Below, piece after piece: positions 53,263 to 63,200 of a stretch of DNA of 64,000 nt. Made by a program: the position numbers and the translations under genes. Within the stretch, counting starts at the first letter, position 1. Each line of letters starts with the position of its first letter. Source of the DNA: JANRIC01 sp033765345. GTDB taxonomy: Bacteria; Bacteroidota; Bacteroidia; Cytophagales; Microscillaceae. The notes below the pieces were generated by a model. It had not been told where the DNA came from, did no database searches, and worked only from the letters and a program-made list of their open reading frames with translations. Where the stretch lies: the NCBI GenBank assembly GCA_033765345.1, contig JANRIC010000007.1, positions 17,430 to 81,429 on the forward strand, given 5' to 3'.

Positions 53263-53949
53263 TTAGGAGGGCTTTATGCGCTCCGAATGTTTTGCACCTG
53301 GTTTGGTATAGTAGATATGATTGAGACTGATTTCTTTTTCAGTATTTGATTCCTCCGAATCTTCCGGGTTGAGTTCAAGGTTTTCATACAAAGTTGTGTC
53401 CCATCCTCGTGAAAAGTAGGCAAATCCTGTTCCGGCTATTGCCCCGGAAAGATGAGATTCCCAGGAAATATGACCCGTGTCAGGAATTAAACCAAAAAGC
53501 AAACCACTGTATAAAAAAATAATGAGGAAAGAAAGTGCCATCTGACGACGATCTTTTTGAAAAATCCCCGCAAAAAACACAAAACTGGCGTATCCGTATA
53601 CCAAACCGCTCGCACCAATGTGATAAGCCTCTCGGGCAAAACACCAGGTCCAAAAGCCACTTCCCAGCCAAAGCCAAATACTAAGCGGGACAGCACTTTT
53701 GGGATAGTTCAAAAAAACCAAGGTGGGTAGAATAATCATCGCCAGGGTGTTGGAGATGATATGCTCCAGGCTGCCATGAATCAAAGGGCTGCTGAAAATA
53801 CCCCAGATGCCACTTAATCTACGCGGATATAAGCCTAAAACCCCCAGATGGAGGTCTAGTAGAAAGGCAAAAACCCAAATGATCCACATAAGGCTTACAA
53901 ATACCAAAGAAGGCATCATTTGAATCCATAAATACCTTTCTGCTTTCAT
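53263..53949 (-). CDS. Rhomboid-family intramembrane serine protease
   Basis: 228 residues with about six membrane helices. The active-site motif HIGASGLVYGYASF places the catalytic Ser near 114, and SWESHLSGAIAGTGFAYF gives the catalytic His near 166. The early motif HGSLEHIISN (His...Asn) matches the oxyanion side of the family. Rhomboids cut membrane-anchored proteins inside the bilayer. A short charged cytoplasmic tail (EDSEESNTEKEISL, KHSERIKPS) ends the protein. It starts two bases after the preceding gene's stop, so it belongs to a unit with the genes at 53952 and 54987. Confidence 0.9.
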   Translation of the reverse strand: MKAERYLWIQMMPSLVFVSLMWIIWVFAFLLDLHLGVLGLYPRRLSGIWGIFSSPLIHGSLEHIISNTLAMIILPTLVFLNYPKSAVPLSIWLWLGSGFWTWCFAREAYHIGASGLVYGYASFVFFAGIFQKDRRQMALSFLIIFLYSGLLFGLIPDTGHISWESHLSGAIAGTGFAYFSRGWDTTLYENLELNPEDSEESNTEKEISLNHIYYTKPGAKHSERIKPS

Positions 53950-53951
53950 GG

Positions 53952-54971
53952 CTATTCAGCGGTTTTTGAGCCGGGAATTTGTTTTCCAGTTGACCGAATA
54001 TTGGTTACTTTCAGCAAGATATCAAACCAAAACGGTGCCCCCAGGCTTATGGCAAAAGCGGTAATAAACCAGCCTAAAATGCTTAATAAAAAATTATACC
54101 AGGGATTAAACATCAAGTTTATTGTGTTTTTATTCCATCCCATACCCAGGGCGGCACTTACACCAGAGATGTCATCGTTGATGAGTGTGCGGGTTTCTGA
54201 ATAAAGCGAATCTACCTTATGGCGATATGTTTCGTCTTCCTGCAAAGCTTTTTGGGTTTCCGGGCTTAGGATAAGGGTATCTATGCCTACGGAATTCGGC
54301 TGGGGACTCATTTCCATACGCGCAAGGGCTTCTTTGGCCAAATAAGCTTCGGCCTGATTGACTACTTTTTGGCGGGCTTCAGGGTTACGGCTAAGGGTTT
54401 TGACTATGCTAAAAGTATCGGCATTAAAGATGATGCTAATCCCCATACCGATTACCAGGAGCATATATTTTACCTTTCGTTTGTACCAGCCTGTGGCTCT
54501 GTTCATGACATCATCATACCAGGTTTTGAGTTCGGTCTCCAGGTCTTCCAGATTATTACCGCACTCTTGCACAATAGAAAGTAATAACCTTCGGGTTTCA
54601 CTTTCTTCGGGAAAAAGCTCTGTGATTTTTTGCACGATGCGACTCATATCTTCCTTGTATGAATAACCGTCGGACAGTTCATCCAGCAAAATTTTGACAA
54701 ACATCTCACTGCTCACATACGAGGGCATCGTACTGCCTTTACTCCACATTTTGAGCTTTTTGAAGCGTGGGTTGTTGACAAAGGCATAAAAAAGAGCCTT
54801 ATTTTCTTTTTTTCCGTCGCTGAGCATCGTCTCCAGGGCTATCCGAAGATTATTACCCCGGGCATTCAACAGCATCATAACCCATTCATTGATAATAGTA
54901 CCTAATAAACTTAGTAAGAGGTAGATGAATAAAATACCAACCACCGTACCCCAGATTTCTAATCCAAGCAT
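53952..54971 (-). CDS. Conserved membrane protein with LGAPFWFD motif, unknown function
   Basis: 339 residues. Helix 1 is near 8-30 (VGILFIYLLLSLLGTII), a second near 168-190 (YMLLVIGMGISIIFNADTF), and the last is NFLLSILGWFITAFAISLGAPFWFDILLKV. A long loop with YVSSEMFVKILLDELSD lies between the first two. The C-terminal GWF.TA.A.SLGAPFWFD.L motif recurs in many bacteria as an uncharacterised family. It follows the DUF308 gene after 15 bases and precedes the rhomboid gene by two. The tight packing suggests a shared membrane or envelope role, but no mechanism can be given. Confidence 0.75.
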   Translation of the reverse strand: MLGLEIWGTVVGILFIYLLLSLLGTIINEWVMMLLNARGNNLRIALETMLSDGKKENKALFYAFVNNPRFKKLKMWSKGSTMPSYVSSEMFVKILLDELSDGYSYKEDMSRIVQKITELFPEESETRRLLLSIVQECGNNLEDLETELKTWYDDVMNRATGWYKRKVKYMLLVIGMGISIIFNADTFSIVKTLSRNPEARQKVVNQAEAYLAKEALARMEMSPQPNSVGIDTLILSPETQKALQEDETYRHKVDSLYSETRTLINDDISGVSAALGMGWNKNTINLMFNPWYNFLLSILGWFITAFAISLGAPFWFDILLKVTNIRSTGKQIPGSKTAE

Positions 54972-54986
54972 GCGAATTTGAGTGAT

Positions 54987-55547
54987 TTATTTAGTAATGA
55001 GTAAATATGCTTCTTCGTGTTTGTCGTGAATCTGTTTGTATTCAAAGGCAATATAAATTCCTAATGAACCCAGTGCAATACAATGAATCGCGATGAAATA
55101 GCTGGCAATGACTGCTCCGGCAAAGGGATTCAAAACTAGCAATGTGCCCAAAATTGCGGATAAAAGCCCATTAAGAATCCAGAAAAACCTTCTCCAGCGA
55201 ATCATCACCCCACAAATAATTTGCAGTAGCCCCGAAGCAATTGCCCACAAACCAACCAGCATAAAAAGTGCAGCCGTGACTTCTATGGGTGAAAACAACA
55301 TCACAAAACCAAAAATAAGATCAACTACTCCCTCGAGCAGCCAAAGTATCCAGAATTTATAATGAGAGCGATTGATCAGGGACTGGGCTATCAGGAATAC
55401 GCCCGCCAGTCCCAAGAGCAAACCAATCACAAACACAATACTTAGAATGGCTTTTAAGGGGAAAATGAACGCTAAAATACCCAAGAGAATCAAAGTAGCC
55501 CCTTTAAGCGCAAGAAGCCACCAATTGGTAAAAATTTGTTTGTGCAT
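54987..55547 (-). CDS. HdeD/DUF308-family membrane protein
   Basis: 186 residues of about six short membrane helices in the HdeD/DUF308 pattern: WWLLALKGATLILLGILAFIFPLKA, LLLGLAGVFLIAQSL and LLEGVVDLIFGFVMLFSPIEV in order. Members are linked to acid or general stress in enterobacteria, but the biochemical function is unknown. It is the first gene of the minus-strand group DUF308-LGAPFWFD-rhomboid, with short gaps, and is separated by about 110 bases from the AI-2E gene. Confidence 0.85.
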   Translation of the reverse strand: MHKQIFTNWWLLALKGATLILLGILAFIFPLKAILSIVFVIGLLLGLAGVFLIAQSLINRSHYKFWILWLLEGVVDLIFGFVMLFSPIEVTAALFMLVGLWAIASGLLQIICGVMIRWRRFFWILNGLLSAILGTLLVLNPFAGAVIASYFIAIHCIALGSLGIYIAFEYKQIHDKHEEAYLLITK

Positions 55548-55657
55548 CTTTATAAAAATTATTGAATACTTGGTTTAATCGATAACCTATTGTGTAATAC
55601 GTGGGTCTATGTTGTTAATTATGAGTAAGTTATCAAAAATTCAAAATTTGTTAGGCA

Positions 55658-56722
55658 CTAATTACTGAGCAATATACTAATATGTTTGTATCTTGGCGAA
55701 TTATTAAAAATAATATTCAGGCTGGCCGTCAGCGGAACAGAAAGTACCATCCCGGCAAACCCCCAGATCATTCCCCAAACAAACAAACACAACAATACCA
55801 CGATGATATTTAAATTAAGCTTGTTTCCCATGATCTTGGGCTCTACGATATTGCCCGAAATAAAATGAATCGCCAACATCAATACAGAAATCACCGTGGC
55901 AAGTACCCAGTTTTCATAAAATTGGAAGTAAGCCAGCATAATCGGGGGAACAGTCGCCAGAATAGGCCCGATAGAAGGAATATAGTTCAAAATAAAACCC
56001 AGAAAACCCCACACAATCGCAAAATCTAGCCCAAATATCAATGCTGTAAAATATATTGCCAAACCCGTAGCAAGGCTAATCACAGTCTTAAGCCACAAAT
56101 AATTTTGAATCTGTTGGGTGATAGAATGAATGATTTCTACGCTGTGTTCATTTTCCATGTCTTGGCTGGCCAGAAATTCAAAAAATTTATCTCTTAATAC
56201 TTTTCTTCCTAAAAGAATAAACATCAAAAAAAGCAACATAAGTAATAAATTGGTGAAAAAACCAACAAAAGAACCCACGCTTTGATTAATCGTACTGATG
56301 ATTTCGGCAGGAGAAAGAATAGTAAATAATTCTTTTTTCTGAGAGCCAAGAAACTCTTCTCTAAAACTGAGGTCGAGGTTTTTTTCTGTAAATAAAGATA
56401 TATAGTTGATAATGTCTTCAAATTGTTTTTCATACTTGCCTACACTAGCAGCTACAGAGCTAACTGCCTGAAAAACAATCAATCCCAATAAAGTAAACAA
56501 AATAAAAATCCCCAAGAAAATGATCAGGCTGCCGATACTCTCAGGGATTCCTCTCCTCGACAAAAATGTAAGAAAGGGCGCAAATAATATCCCGAATAAC
56601 ACGGCAATAGTGAATGGAATCATAAAAGATTGGGTAATATATAGAATATAACCCAGACCAATCAGTGCGGGGATACTAAGATATATATTTTGTACTTGTA
56701 ATTGCTTCTCTACCAATTTCAT
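55658..56722 (-). CDS. AI-2E family (TqsA/PerM-like) membrane transporter
   Basis: 354 residues with about eight membrane helices. The family signature is in the C-terminal half: WGFLGFILNYIPSIGPILATVPP and IVEPKIMGNKLNLNIIVVLLCLFVWGMIWGFAGMVLSVPLTASL. The early TIAVLFGILFAPFLTFLSRRGIP is also typical. Members export autoinducer-2 or act as other efflux or antiporter proteins, so the substrate is unassigned. It has its own promoter region upstream of 56722 and ends 110 bases before the DUF308 gene. Confidence 0.88.
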   Translation of the reverse strand: MKLVEKQLQVQNIYLSIPALIGLGYILYITQSFMIPFTIAVLFGILFAPFLTFLSRRGIPESIGSLIIFLGIFILFTLLGLIVFQAVSSVAASVGKYEKQFEDIINYISLFTEKNLDLSFREEFLGSQKKELFTILSPAEIISTINQSVGSFVGFFTNLLLMLLFLMFILLGRKVLRDKFFEFLASQDMENEHSVEIIHSITQQIQNYLWLKTVISLATGLAIYFTALIFGLDFAIVWGFLGFILNYIPSIGPILATVPPIMLAYFQFYENWVLATVISVLMLAIHFISGNIVEPKIMGNKLNLNIIVVLLCLFVWGMIWGFAGMVLSVPLTASLNIIFNNSPRYKHISILLSN

Positions 56723-56817
56723 GATGAGTGGAAAGAATAATGTCTAATGAATCTGATGAGTGGATCAGGAATCAGATCGGCTTAAAGATACATAAAAATT
56801 AAAAACTATACGCACAA

Positions 56818-57144
56818 CTATTCTTCCAATTTATCCCCATAATACACGTGCCACAAGAGTCGATTGTCTGATTGATATTCTCCAAGATTGGTAAGTACGT
56901 TGGCCGCTCCATGTTTTTCCTTGACAAAAGTAGCTACCACCTTTACAGATTTGGTCATTTCAAGGATCAGGTCATTGTCTTTGAGCTGCATCAGCGAATC
57001 TACTTCTACCTTTGGGATGACCACAATGTGGACAGCCCAAATAGGTTGGGTATGATAAAATGCAAGAATATTTTCTGTTTCCAGGACAACTTCTACTTCT
57101 ATCTCTCCTTTGAGTACCCGCTCATAATACGAATCAGTTTTCAT
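56818..57144 (-). CDS. HIT-family protein with degenerate catalytic motif
   Basis: 108 residues. The family layout is clear: ENILAFYHTQPIWAVHIVVIPKVEVDSL, then HGAANVLTNLGEYQSDN and the end motif. The usual end motif in this family is HxHxHxx, whose middle His is the nucleophile for nucleotide hydrolysis or transfer. Here the same place reads RLLWHVYYG: the first His is Arg, the middle is Leu, and only the third remains. Catalysis is therefore probably lost, leaving at most nucleotide binding. The rest of the fold, including VVIPK and the Gly-rich region, is intact, so the gene does not look like a simple pseudogene. ATG 57144 overlaps a short frame upstream (ATGA). Confidence 0.82.
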   Translation of the reverse strand: MKTDSYYERVLKGEIEVEVVLETENILAFYHTQPIWAVHIVVIPKVEVDSLMQLKDNDLILEMTKSVKVVATFVKEKHGAANVLTNLGEYQSDNRLLWHVYYGDKLEE

Positions 57145-57230
57145 AGCTTTAATGGGGTTTCTTTACAATGAATCGACATATCCTTGGGAGCTTGCTCATA
57201 TAACCTTTGTAATTTCAGAAGATCCATCAT
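57141..57230 (-). CDS. Possible 29-residue upstream ORF of the HIT gene
   Basis: A short frame (MMDLLKLQRLYEQAPKDMS, then a few more residues) starts at ATG 57230 and ends in a TGA that overlaps the HIT ATG by four bases. It is helix-prone and lacks similarity I recognise. It may be a leader peptide, a coupled small protein or chance. Confidence 0.25.
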   Translation of the reverse strand: MMDLLKLQRLYEQAPKDMSIHCKETPLKL

Positions 57231-57602
57231 AATAACTCCCAAAATCACATAAATCTCGGCTTACATATAATCTGGCAAAGGATATTATCTAAAACCATGT
57301 ACTAATTTTGTGCCTTTTATGCCTTATTGTACACATAATATCATAAAAAGCGGCAATCTAAACAATATTTTGAAATTTCATAAGCCCAAAAACTCTTTTT
57401 CGGGCTATTAAATGCATATTTCTGCAAAAAACCACATAATCTCTTCAAAGAAACGCATCAGATTATTTTTCTTACATCCAAAATAAAAAACAAAAGTTTA
57501 CAAATATTTTTAAAAGGAGTAATGGAATATTTTTTGTGTTTTTTGAATTATTGAATTTTAAACTATTTGGTCTTCAATAGCACGCTTAACACGATCAATC
57601 TT
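57231..57602. other. Divergent intergenic region between HIT and the SpoIIE gene
   Basis: About 370 AT-rich bases with no supported gene. An imperfect stem-loop pairs AGCCCAAAAA (from 57383) with TTTTTCGGGCT (to 57406), with one bulge and a three-base loop. It has no T-run, so it is not a clear terminator. Confidence 0.5.
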
Positions 57603-58904
57603 ATGAACCAATCATTACCCAAAAAAGAAAACCTGAGTCTTGGTTTTTTCTATCAGCTCAACACCCTTGAGCAAACCATCAGACACTTAAAAGGAAGCCT
57701 ACAGTACATTGCTCAACACACTGGCTACAGACAATTTCTGGAAACTGAGCACCTCAACGCATTGGATCAAATGTGGGAGCTTGTACTCAATCTGGAAGAT
57801 CAGGAAAATACCTTCAGGCAACAAATCACCGAACATATACCTCCTTACCCGCTGCGTGTACAACAATCTACAAGAACAGACATCGCACCTAGGTATCATC
57901 GCCTCATTTTGGAAGAAGATGAGTTCGTAGGGGAGTTTCTCAAAGAATTGAGTGAAGGGGAAAGTATAATCTATGACCCCAATGAGCCTGACAATCTGGA
58001 TAAACAGCTACGGGCAGTCAAAAATAACTTACAAGTGCGAGAAGAATATCTAAAAGGATTTTTTAAGGAAATCGAGGATACCAAAAATGAATTCGCTTTG
58101 CAGGAAGTAGACTTGGAAGAAGCCTTTAACCAAATGGATGACGATTATACGCATATCAAAAACGGCGTAGATTATGCCCTACGTTTCCAAAAGGCCATTC
58201 TCCCCAAAGCCGAAGCCATTCAGGAAGTCTTTACGGATTGTTTTATTTTGCATAAACCCAAAAATATCGTCTCTGGAGATTTCTACTGGTTGCACCAACT
58301 CGACGAAGACCGCTACCTCCTCGGTTGTTTTGATTGTACCGGACACGGCGTACCCGGAGCTTTTATGTCTTTATTGGGGCATGATCAACTCAACGAAATC
58401 GTGCACCGACAGAAAATACAAAGCCCCGAAAAAATCTTAGAAACGCTTCACCTCAAAATCAGGGATTTTCTGCGCCAACCCGAAAACAATAACCGCGACG
58501 GAATGGATGCCGCTATTTGCCTCATCGATCACAAAAATAAAACCCTAGAATATGCTGGTGCCCATAATCCTTTGTTGTATATTCAAGCAGGTAATTTTCA
58601 TCTCATCAAAGCTGACCCTTGTGCTATCGGCGGGTATGAAAAAGAAGGAAAACGAATCTTTACCAAACATACCATCTCGATCGAGCAACACACCAAACTG
58701 TACTTGTTTTCGGACGGCTATCAAGACCAGATTGGCGGACCCAACGCCCGAAGATTTATGGCTTCCCGACTTTACCGCCTCTTATTCGAGGTACAACACA
58801 AACCTATGGACAAACAACAACGCATTCTGGAAAAAATCATTGATCATTGGATGAAATCACGCACCCAATTGGATGATATTTTAATCATTGGGGTGGAAGT
58901 TTAG
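57603..58904 (+). CDS. Cytoplasmic SpoIIE-family serine phosphatase
   Basis: 433 residues from ATG 57603 with no signal peptide or membrane helix. The N-terminal 180 residues are helical and coiled coil (LNTLEQTIRHLKGSLQYIAQ; KNNLQVREEYLKGFFKEIE). The C-terminal PP2C domain has VSGDFYWLH, FDCTGHGVPGAFMSLLG, DGMDAAICLI, LFSDGYQDQIGG and LDDILIIGVEV, so all metal-site aspartates are present. The phosphatase domain is a close relative of that in the propeller protein at 49543. It probably dephosphorylates a Ser/Thr-phosphorylated partner. A TTG at 57567 is also in frame, but ATG 57603 is preferred. Confidence 0.88.
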   Translation: MNQSLPKKENLSLGFFYQLNTLEQTIRHLKGSLQYIAQHTGYRQFLETEHLNALDQMWELVLNLEDQENTFRQQITEHIPPYPLRVQQSTRTDIAPRYHRLILEEDEFVGEFLKELSEGESIIYDPNEPDNLDKQLRAVKNNLQVREEYLKGFFKEIEDTKNEFALQEVDLEEAFNQMDDDYTHIKNGVDYALRFQKAILPKAEAIQEVFTDCFILHKPKNIVSGDFYWLHQLDEDRYLLGCFDCTGHGVPGAFMSLLGHDQLNEIVHRQKIQSPEKILETLHLKIRDFLRQPENNNRDGMDAAICLIDHKNKTLEYAGAHNPLLYIQAGNFHLIKADPCAIGGYEKEGKRIFTKHTISIEQHTKLYLFSDGYQDQIGGPNARRFMASRLYRLLFEVQHKPMDKQQRILEKIIDHWMKSRTQLDDILIIGVEV

Positions 58905-59035
58905 TCGTTTTTTTGCACGACTCAAAGATAAATTGTACCTTTAAAATTATTTACTCATAATAGAAGGTGTAAGAACACTGACTTCTTTGAAATTCGTGCA
59001 AGAAGTATTTTGTATCAAGTATTTGTTTGATTAGT

Positions 59036-59968
59036 ATGCTGATAAGAATTGGAACCAGAGGCAGTAAACTTGCCCTTTGGCAAACCTACCACATTGCTCA
59101 ATTACTCCAAAAAATAGGAGTAGATACAGACATCCATGTCATTGAAACCAAAGGAGATAAAATTCTCCACAAATCGCTCTCTAAAATCGGGAGTAAAGGG
59201 CTTTTTACCGATGAACTCGAGGCGCAACTGCGGGAAAAAACCATCGATATTGCCGTACACAGTGCCAAAGATGTACAATCCCTACTGGATAATGACCTAG
59301 AACTGCTTGCTTTTTCGGAGCGAGAAAAACCCCACGATGTGCTGATTAGCTTTAATAAATCGGCTCGCCTTGAAAATTTTGACCCCTCATTCATTGTAGG
59401 TACTTCTTCTACCCGCCGCATAGCTCAAATCAGATATTATTACCCCAATGTACGCATCGCCGATGTAAGGGGAAATCTCCAAACACGTATGAAAAAGCTG
59501 GAAAAAGGAAATTATGACGCGCTCATTTTGGCTTATGCTGGGGTTCACCGAATGAATCTACAAGAATATATCGTTGAAGAGCTCTCGACCGAACAGTTTA
59601 CTCCTGCCGTAGGGCAAGGAACTATTGCCATCGAGTCTCTTCGGGATTTGCCCTCTGAGAAAAAAAATGCCATCCGCAATGCCGTGAATCATACCGATAC
59701 AGAAATCTGCCTCTTGGCTGAAAGGTCTTTTCTAAAAACCCTACAAGGAGGCTGTAGTGTACCTATTTTTGGATTGGCACATCTCGAGTCAGGTGTTCTA
59801 AAACTAAAAGGAGGAATCATGAACCTGAATGGAAATCAACTCCTTGTGGAAGAACAATGCGCCGAACCTACCCAAGCCGAAAATCTCGGGCAAAGTCTGG
59901 CAGAAAACCTCTTGGCAAAAGGAGGGGGAGAATTGCTTAAAGAAATCAAAAATACACTGGGAGTTTAG
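59036..59968 (+). CDS. hemC: Hydroxymethylbilane synthase (porphobilinogen deaminase)
   Basis: Polymerises four porphobilinogen molecules into the linear tetrapyrrole used for haem. The 310-residue product starts MLIRIGTRGSKLALWQ and shows VHSAKDVQS (active-site Asp), GTSSTRRIAQIR, DVRGNLQTRM and EICLLAERSFLKTLQGGCSVPIFG, where the Cys of GGCSVP holds the dipyrromethane cofactor. Length is normal. ATG 59036 is used; a TTG nine bases upstream is in frame but has no merit. No other haem gene lies in this window. Confidence 0.97.
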   Translation: MLIRIGTRGSKLALWQTYHIAQLLQKIGVDTDIHVIETKGDKILHKSLSKIGSKGLFTDELEAQLREKTIDIAVHSAKDVQSLLDNDLELLAFSEREKPHDVLISFNKSARLENFDPSFIVGTSSTRRIAQIRYYYPNVRIADVRGNLQTRMKKLEKGNYDALILAYAGVHRMNLQEYIVEELSTEQFTPAVGQGTIAIESLRDLPSEKKNAIRNAVNHTDTEICLLAERSFLKTLQGGCSVPIFGLAHLESGVLKLKGGIMNLNGNQLLVEEQCAEPTQAENLGQSLAENLLAKGGGELLKEIKNTLGV

Positions 59969-60231
59969 CCAAAGCCTGCTCCCATCCAATCACCATGATT
60001 TATGTCCTTTCGTTTATGCTCAAAATATACCCAGATTAAAGTGATTTAGGAAATACAAGACCCCTGCGGGGCAAGTTTTCTTGATTGATTATCTTGATTT
60101 TTAATGATTTATAATTTTAAATTTCCGAAAACCATTTTGGTTTGCGTATAAAATAGTTTGCGAAAAAAGGTTTTGTAAATCCTTAAAAACTTACTCCGAA
60201 GAGGTCTTGTATTTTAAATCATATAAATTTC
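59969..60231. other. Gap between hemC and the 1149-residue gene
   Basis: About 260 bases with no coding frame. CCCC-TGC-GGGG near 60062-60072 is a minor hairpin without a T-run. The promoter for the next gene must lie here, but no TANNTTTG box is clear. Confidence 0.45.
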
Positions 60232-63200
60232 GTGAATCATATAAATCTTAGTTTATGTTTGATTTTTTATTTATTTTTCTTTGTAGTCCACCGGTCTCCG
60301 GCACAAAATGCCATTGCTTTTCAGCGTACTTTTCAAAGCCTCCGCGAGGAGATTCTGCGAGGACAAAAAATGGCTCTCCGTGATCTGGGAAGCCTTTTGG
60401 ATGAAAACCAAATTATTGAGATACAACTCTCTGGGCAAAAACTCAATAATCGTGTAGGCAGTATTGCGCTCAAAATGCTGAGAGATTTTACTCTTTTTGA
60501 GAACCAAGAGATGCCTCTCCTAGAAAATACCACAAGCCTGGAATTCCTGAATTTTTACTATCAAAATGAAGGGAGAATCTTCTTTTCCGAGTTTACCCGC
60601 ACTTTTCAAATACAAGCCTTTCCCAGCGAGTTTTCAGAATATCGCTTGTATCGTAATCAAACCCTCCCTACAAATAATCCCGAAGCACAGCTCAAAGATT
60701 TTATACGGCAAATGCGGGATGACCTGGAATTGAATTATTATGATGCCATTCCCGCTTTGATTATCCAAATCGGAGTACTCCGAACCGAATCCAGCCAGCG
60801 TTTTTTGCTAGAATGCCTCCAGGGGAAACATTGGGGCAAAGGACAAAACCCCAAAGAAACAGAGATTTATAGAAACTTGCTGCTAGCTCTCCGACAATAC
60901 CCCAGTTCTCAAACATTACAAGCCTTGATCGACACATTCAAGGAAGAAAAAATTTTGGTGCGAATCCCCCCGGATTTGCTGGCTTTCAGCCTGAGTATCC
61001 TGAGCAATGTTCATCCTGCTTATCCAGGACCTCCCCCTGAAGACTATTTGGGTTTTTATCAAAATTATCTGCGTCAATTTCCTAACCTTGAGCTTCTCAA
61101 AAAAGAGGGTTACCAAAAAGTATTCGATTATACAGAAAGTAATTTTCAGGACTCCGTAGATTATTATGGTACCATGCTTAATCAGGCTTATGGCCTATTT
61201 TGGATCAAAAAACACGCCTTTGATGATTTAGCCTCTATTCGGAATCCCAAAGTCCTTTTATACCTCGCAGCACAGTTGTTTCAAAACCGCTACGAAACAC
61301 AAGCTATCTGGTATGCCGACCTACCCGTATTTCAAAAAATCCGTGAACTCACTCAAGTCAGCCTGGAAGTCAAAAATGCACAAGGGCTGTGGGTCAAAAA
61401 CCCCGAAACCGATGACACCAGTCGACTCAATTATCTACGCTACTGGATGATTCATTATACGGATTATTCCTGGGATCAACGTTTGCAACTATTTGTAAAT
61501 CAACGAGATAGTATCTTGCCAGCCCCAGATTACGGTACTTTGATCAAAAAACTTTATGTGCCTTCTGAAAAAGAAAGCCTCAGGGCTTTTGATCAACTAG
61601 CCCAAATAGAGCATCAGGAATGGCCTATTCCTGAACATTCCGACAACATCGCCCGATTGGGGGAAAATAACTGGCTGCCTGCTTTTCCTTTTTTTACCCT
61701 CAAAATCTTAAATCGCTGGATAAACTTCTGCCGACTTAATCAACTGAATTATCAAATGGATTCCGAACTGGAAAATTTTATAGAAATGCTCCAGCGCAAA
61801 ATCCCAGACCCAGAACGATACCGACTTGAAAATGAAATTGTAGAGAAATTACACCTGGACCAACTTCATGCCCTAGAATATCAGGCTATTCTGCATCAAA
61901 ATCAAAGCTGGTACTTTGGTGCTTCGTGCTCAAGAATTATTCGTAAAGTGTATGATCGTCATTGGAAGGAACTCCTGCAAAACCCCCAACACATCAGAAG
62001 TTATTTGAAAAAAACATTCCTTTTTGAAAGTCTAAAAATACGAGGAGCTTGTACATCTTATGCACAAAAACTGGATGATTTGTCCAAAACTCAAAAAACT
62101 TATTTTCAAGAAATATATTCCCGTGAAATGGATCCTGATATTCGGCAGGTTTTCGCCCGTATTTTAAAAGAGCCTTTGCTTAGTCCCCATTTCGATGATC
62201 AAATCCTGAAAGACTTTACCGTGCAACACGCCCAGGATTATAAAACCATCTGTGCCCGTATTAGGCAATTGCAGGATATTGAAAAAATAAAAGAACTGTT
62301 TGCTTACCTGGCGAAAAACCTTTCTGCCGAGGCTGTGCCTGCTTTGATGGATTTATTGGACGATTCGCAAATGATAGAATCTAAAACCATCGGACAAAGA
62401 ACCTTGAACTATACCGTAGCCGACTATGCCGTTTTTCTTTTGGAGAAAATCTACAAACATAGCTTTGCCGATGAAAAAGACTTTTACCACTATAAGCCCC
62501 AGGATGTATTTGTTTTTCGAGGCACTACTCAGTTATGGAAAAATCTTTGGGCAAACCAAAAATCCAGCTACCTAAGCTGGGAAAAAACATTTTTTGAGCA
62601 AAAACTCACCAAACTCCATACAACAGATGCGCTTAAAATCAACCTGATCAACAACATTACTTCTTCTGAATTCTATCAAAAAGACCTACATTTCCCAAAG
62701 GTTCAGGCGGTAATCAAGCATATACAGCCTCTAAATGATCTTCAGTATTTGTATTTGCCTCATTCATTAAACTGGCTGGAAATAAGAGATTTACTCAAGG
62801 GTATACATCATCCTGAAAGCCTCATACACGTACTTGGTTTTTTAGAAGATACCTCCGCAAATGCTCAAGAAATCCTTCAGATAATACACAGACAAGCCCA
62901 GAACTTAAATAATGATCAAAAAGGGAAATTCTATGGTGCGCTTTTTCAAAAAACCAACTTTCGCTACTGGTTTGCAGTAAGCCCCAATCAGATCAATGCT
63001 GCTGAAATACTTCAAAGCCTTCAGACTTATGCCCAGGATCTCGATGTATACGATCAGGAATATTATAGCATTAAGAAAATGCAATTTTTCTTGCTTAATT
63101 CAACCAAAACCATCACCGAACAAATGGACGGTGTCCGCCAATTAGAAGACCCTGATGATCAGAGCGAAGCCCTGGAATATATTCTCTTGCAAGCAGGTTA

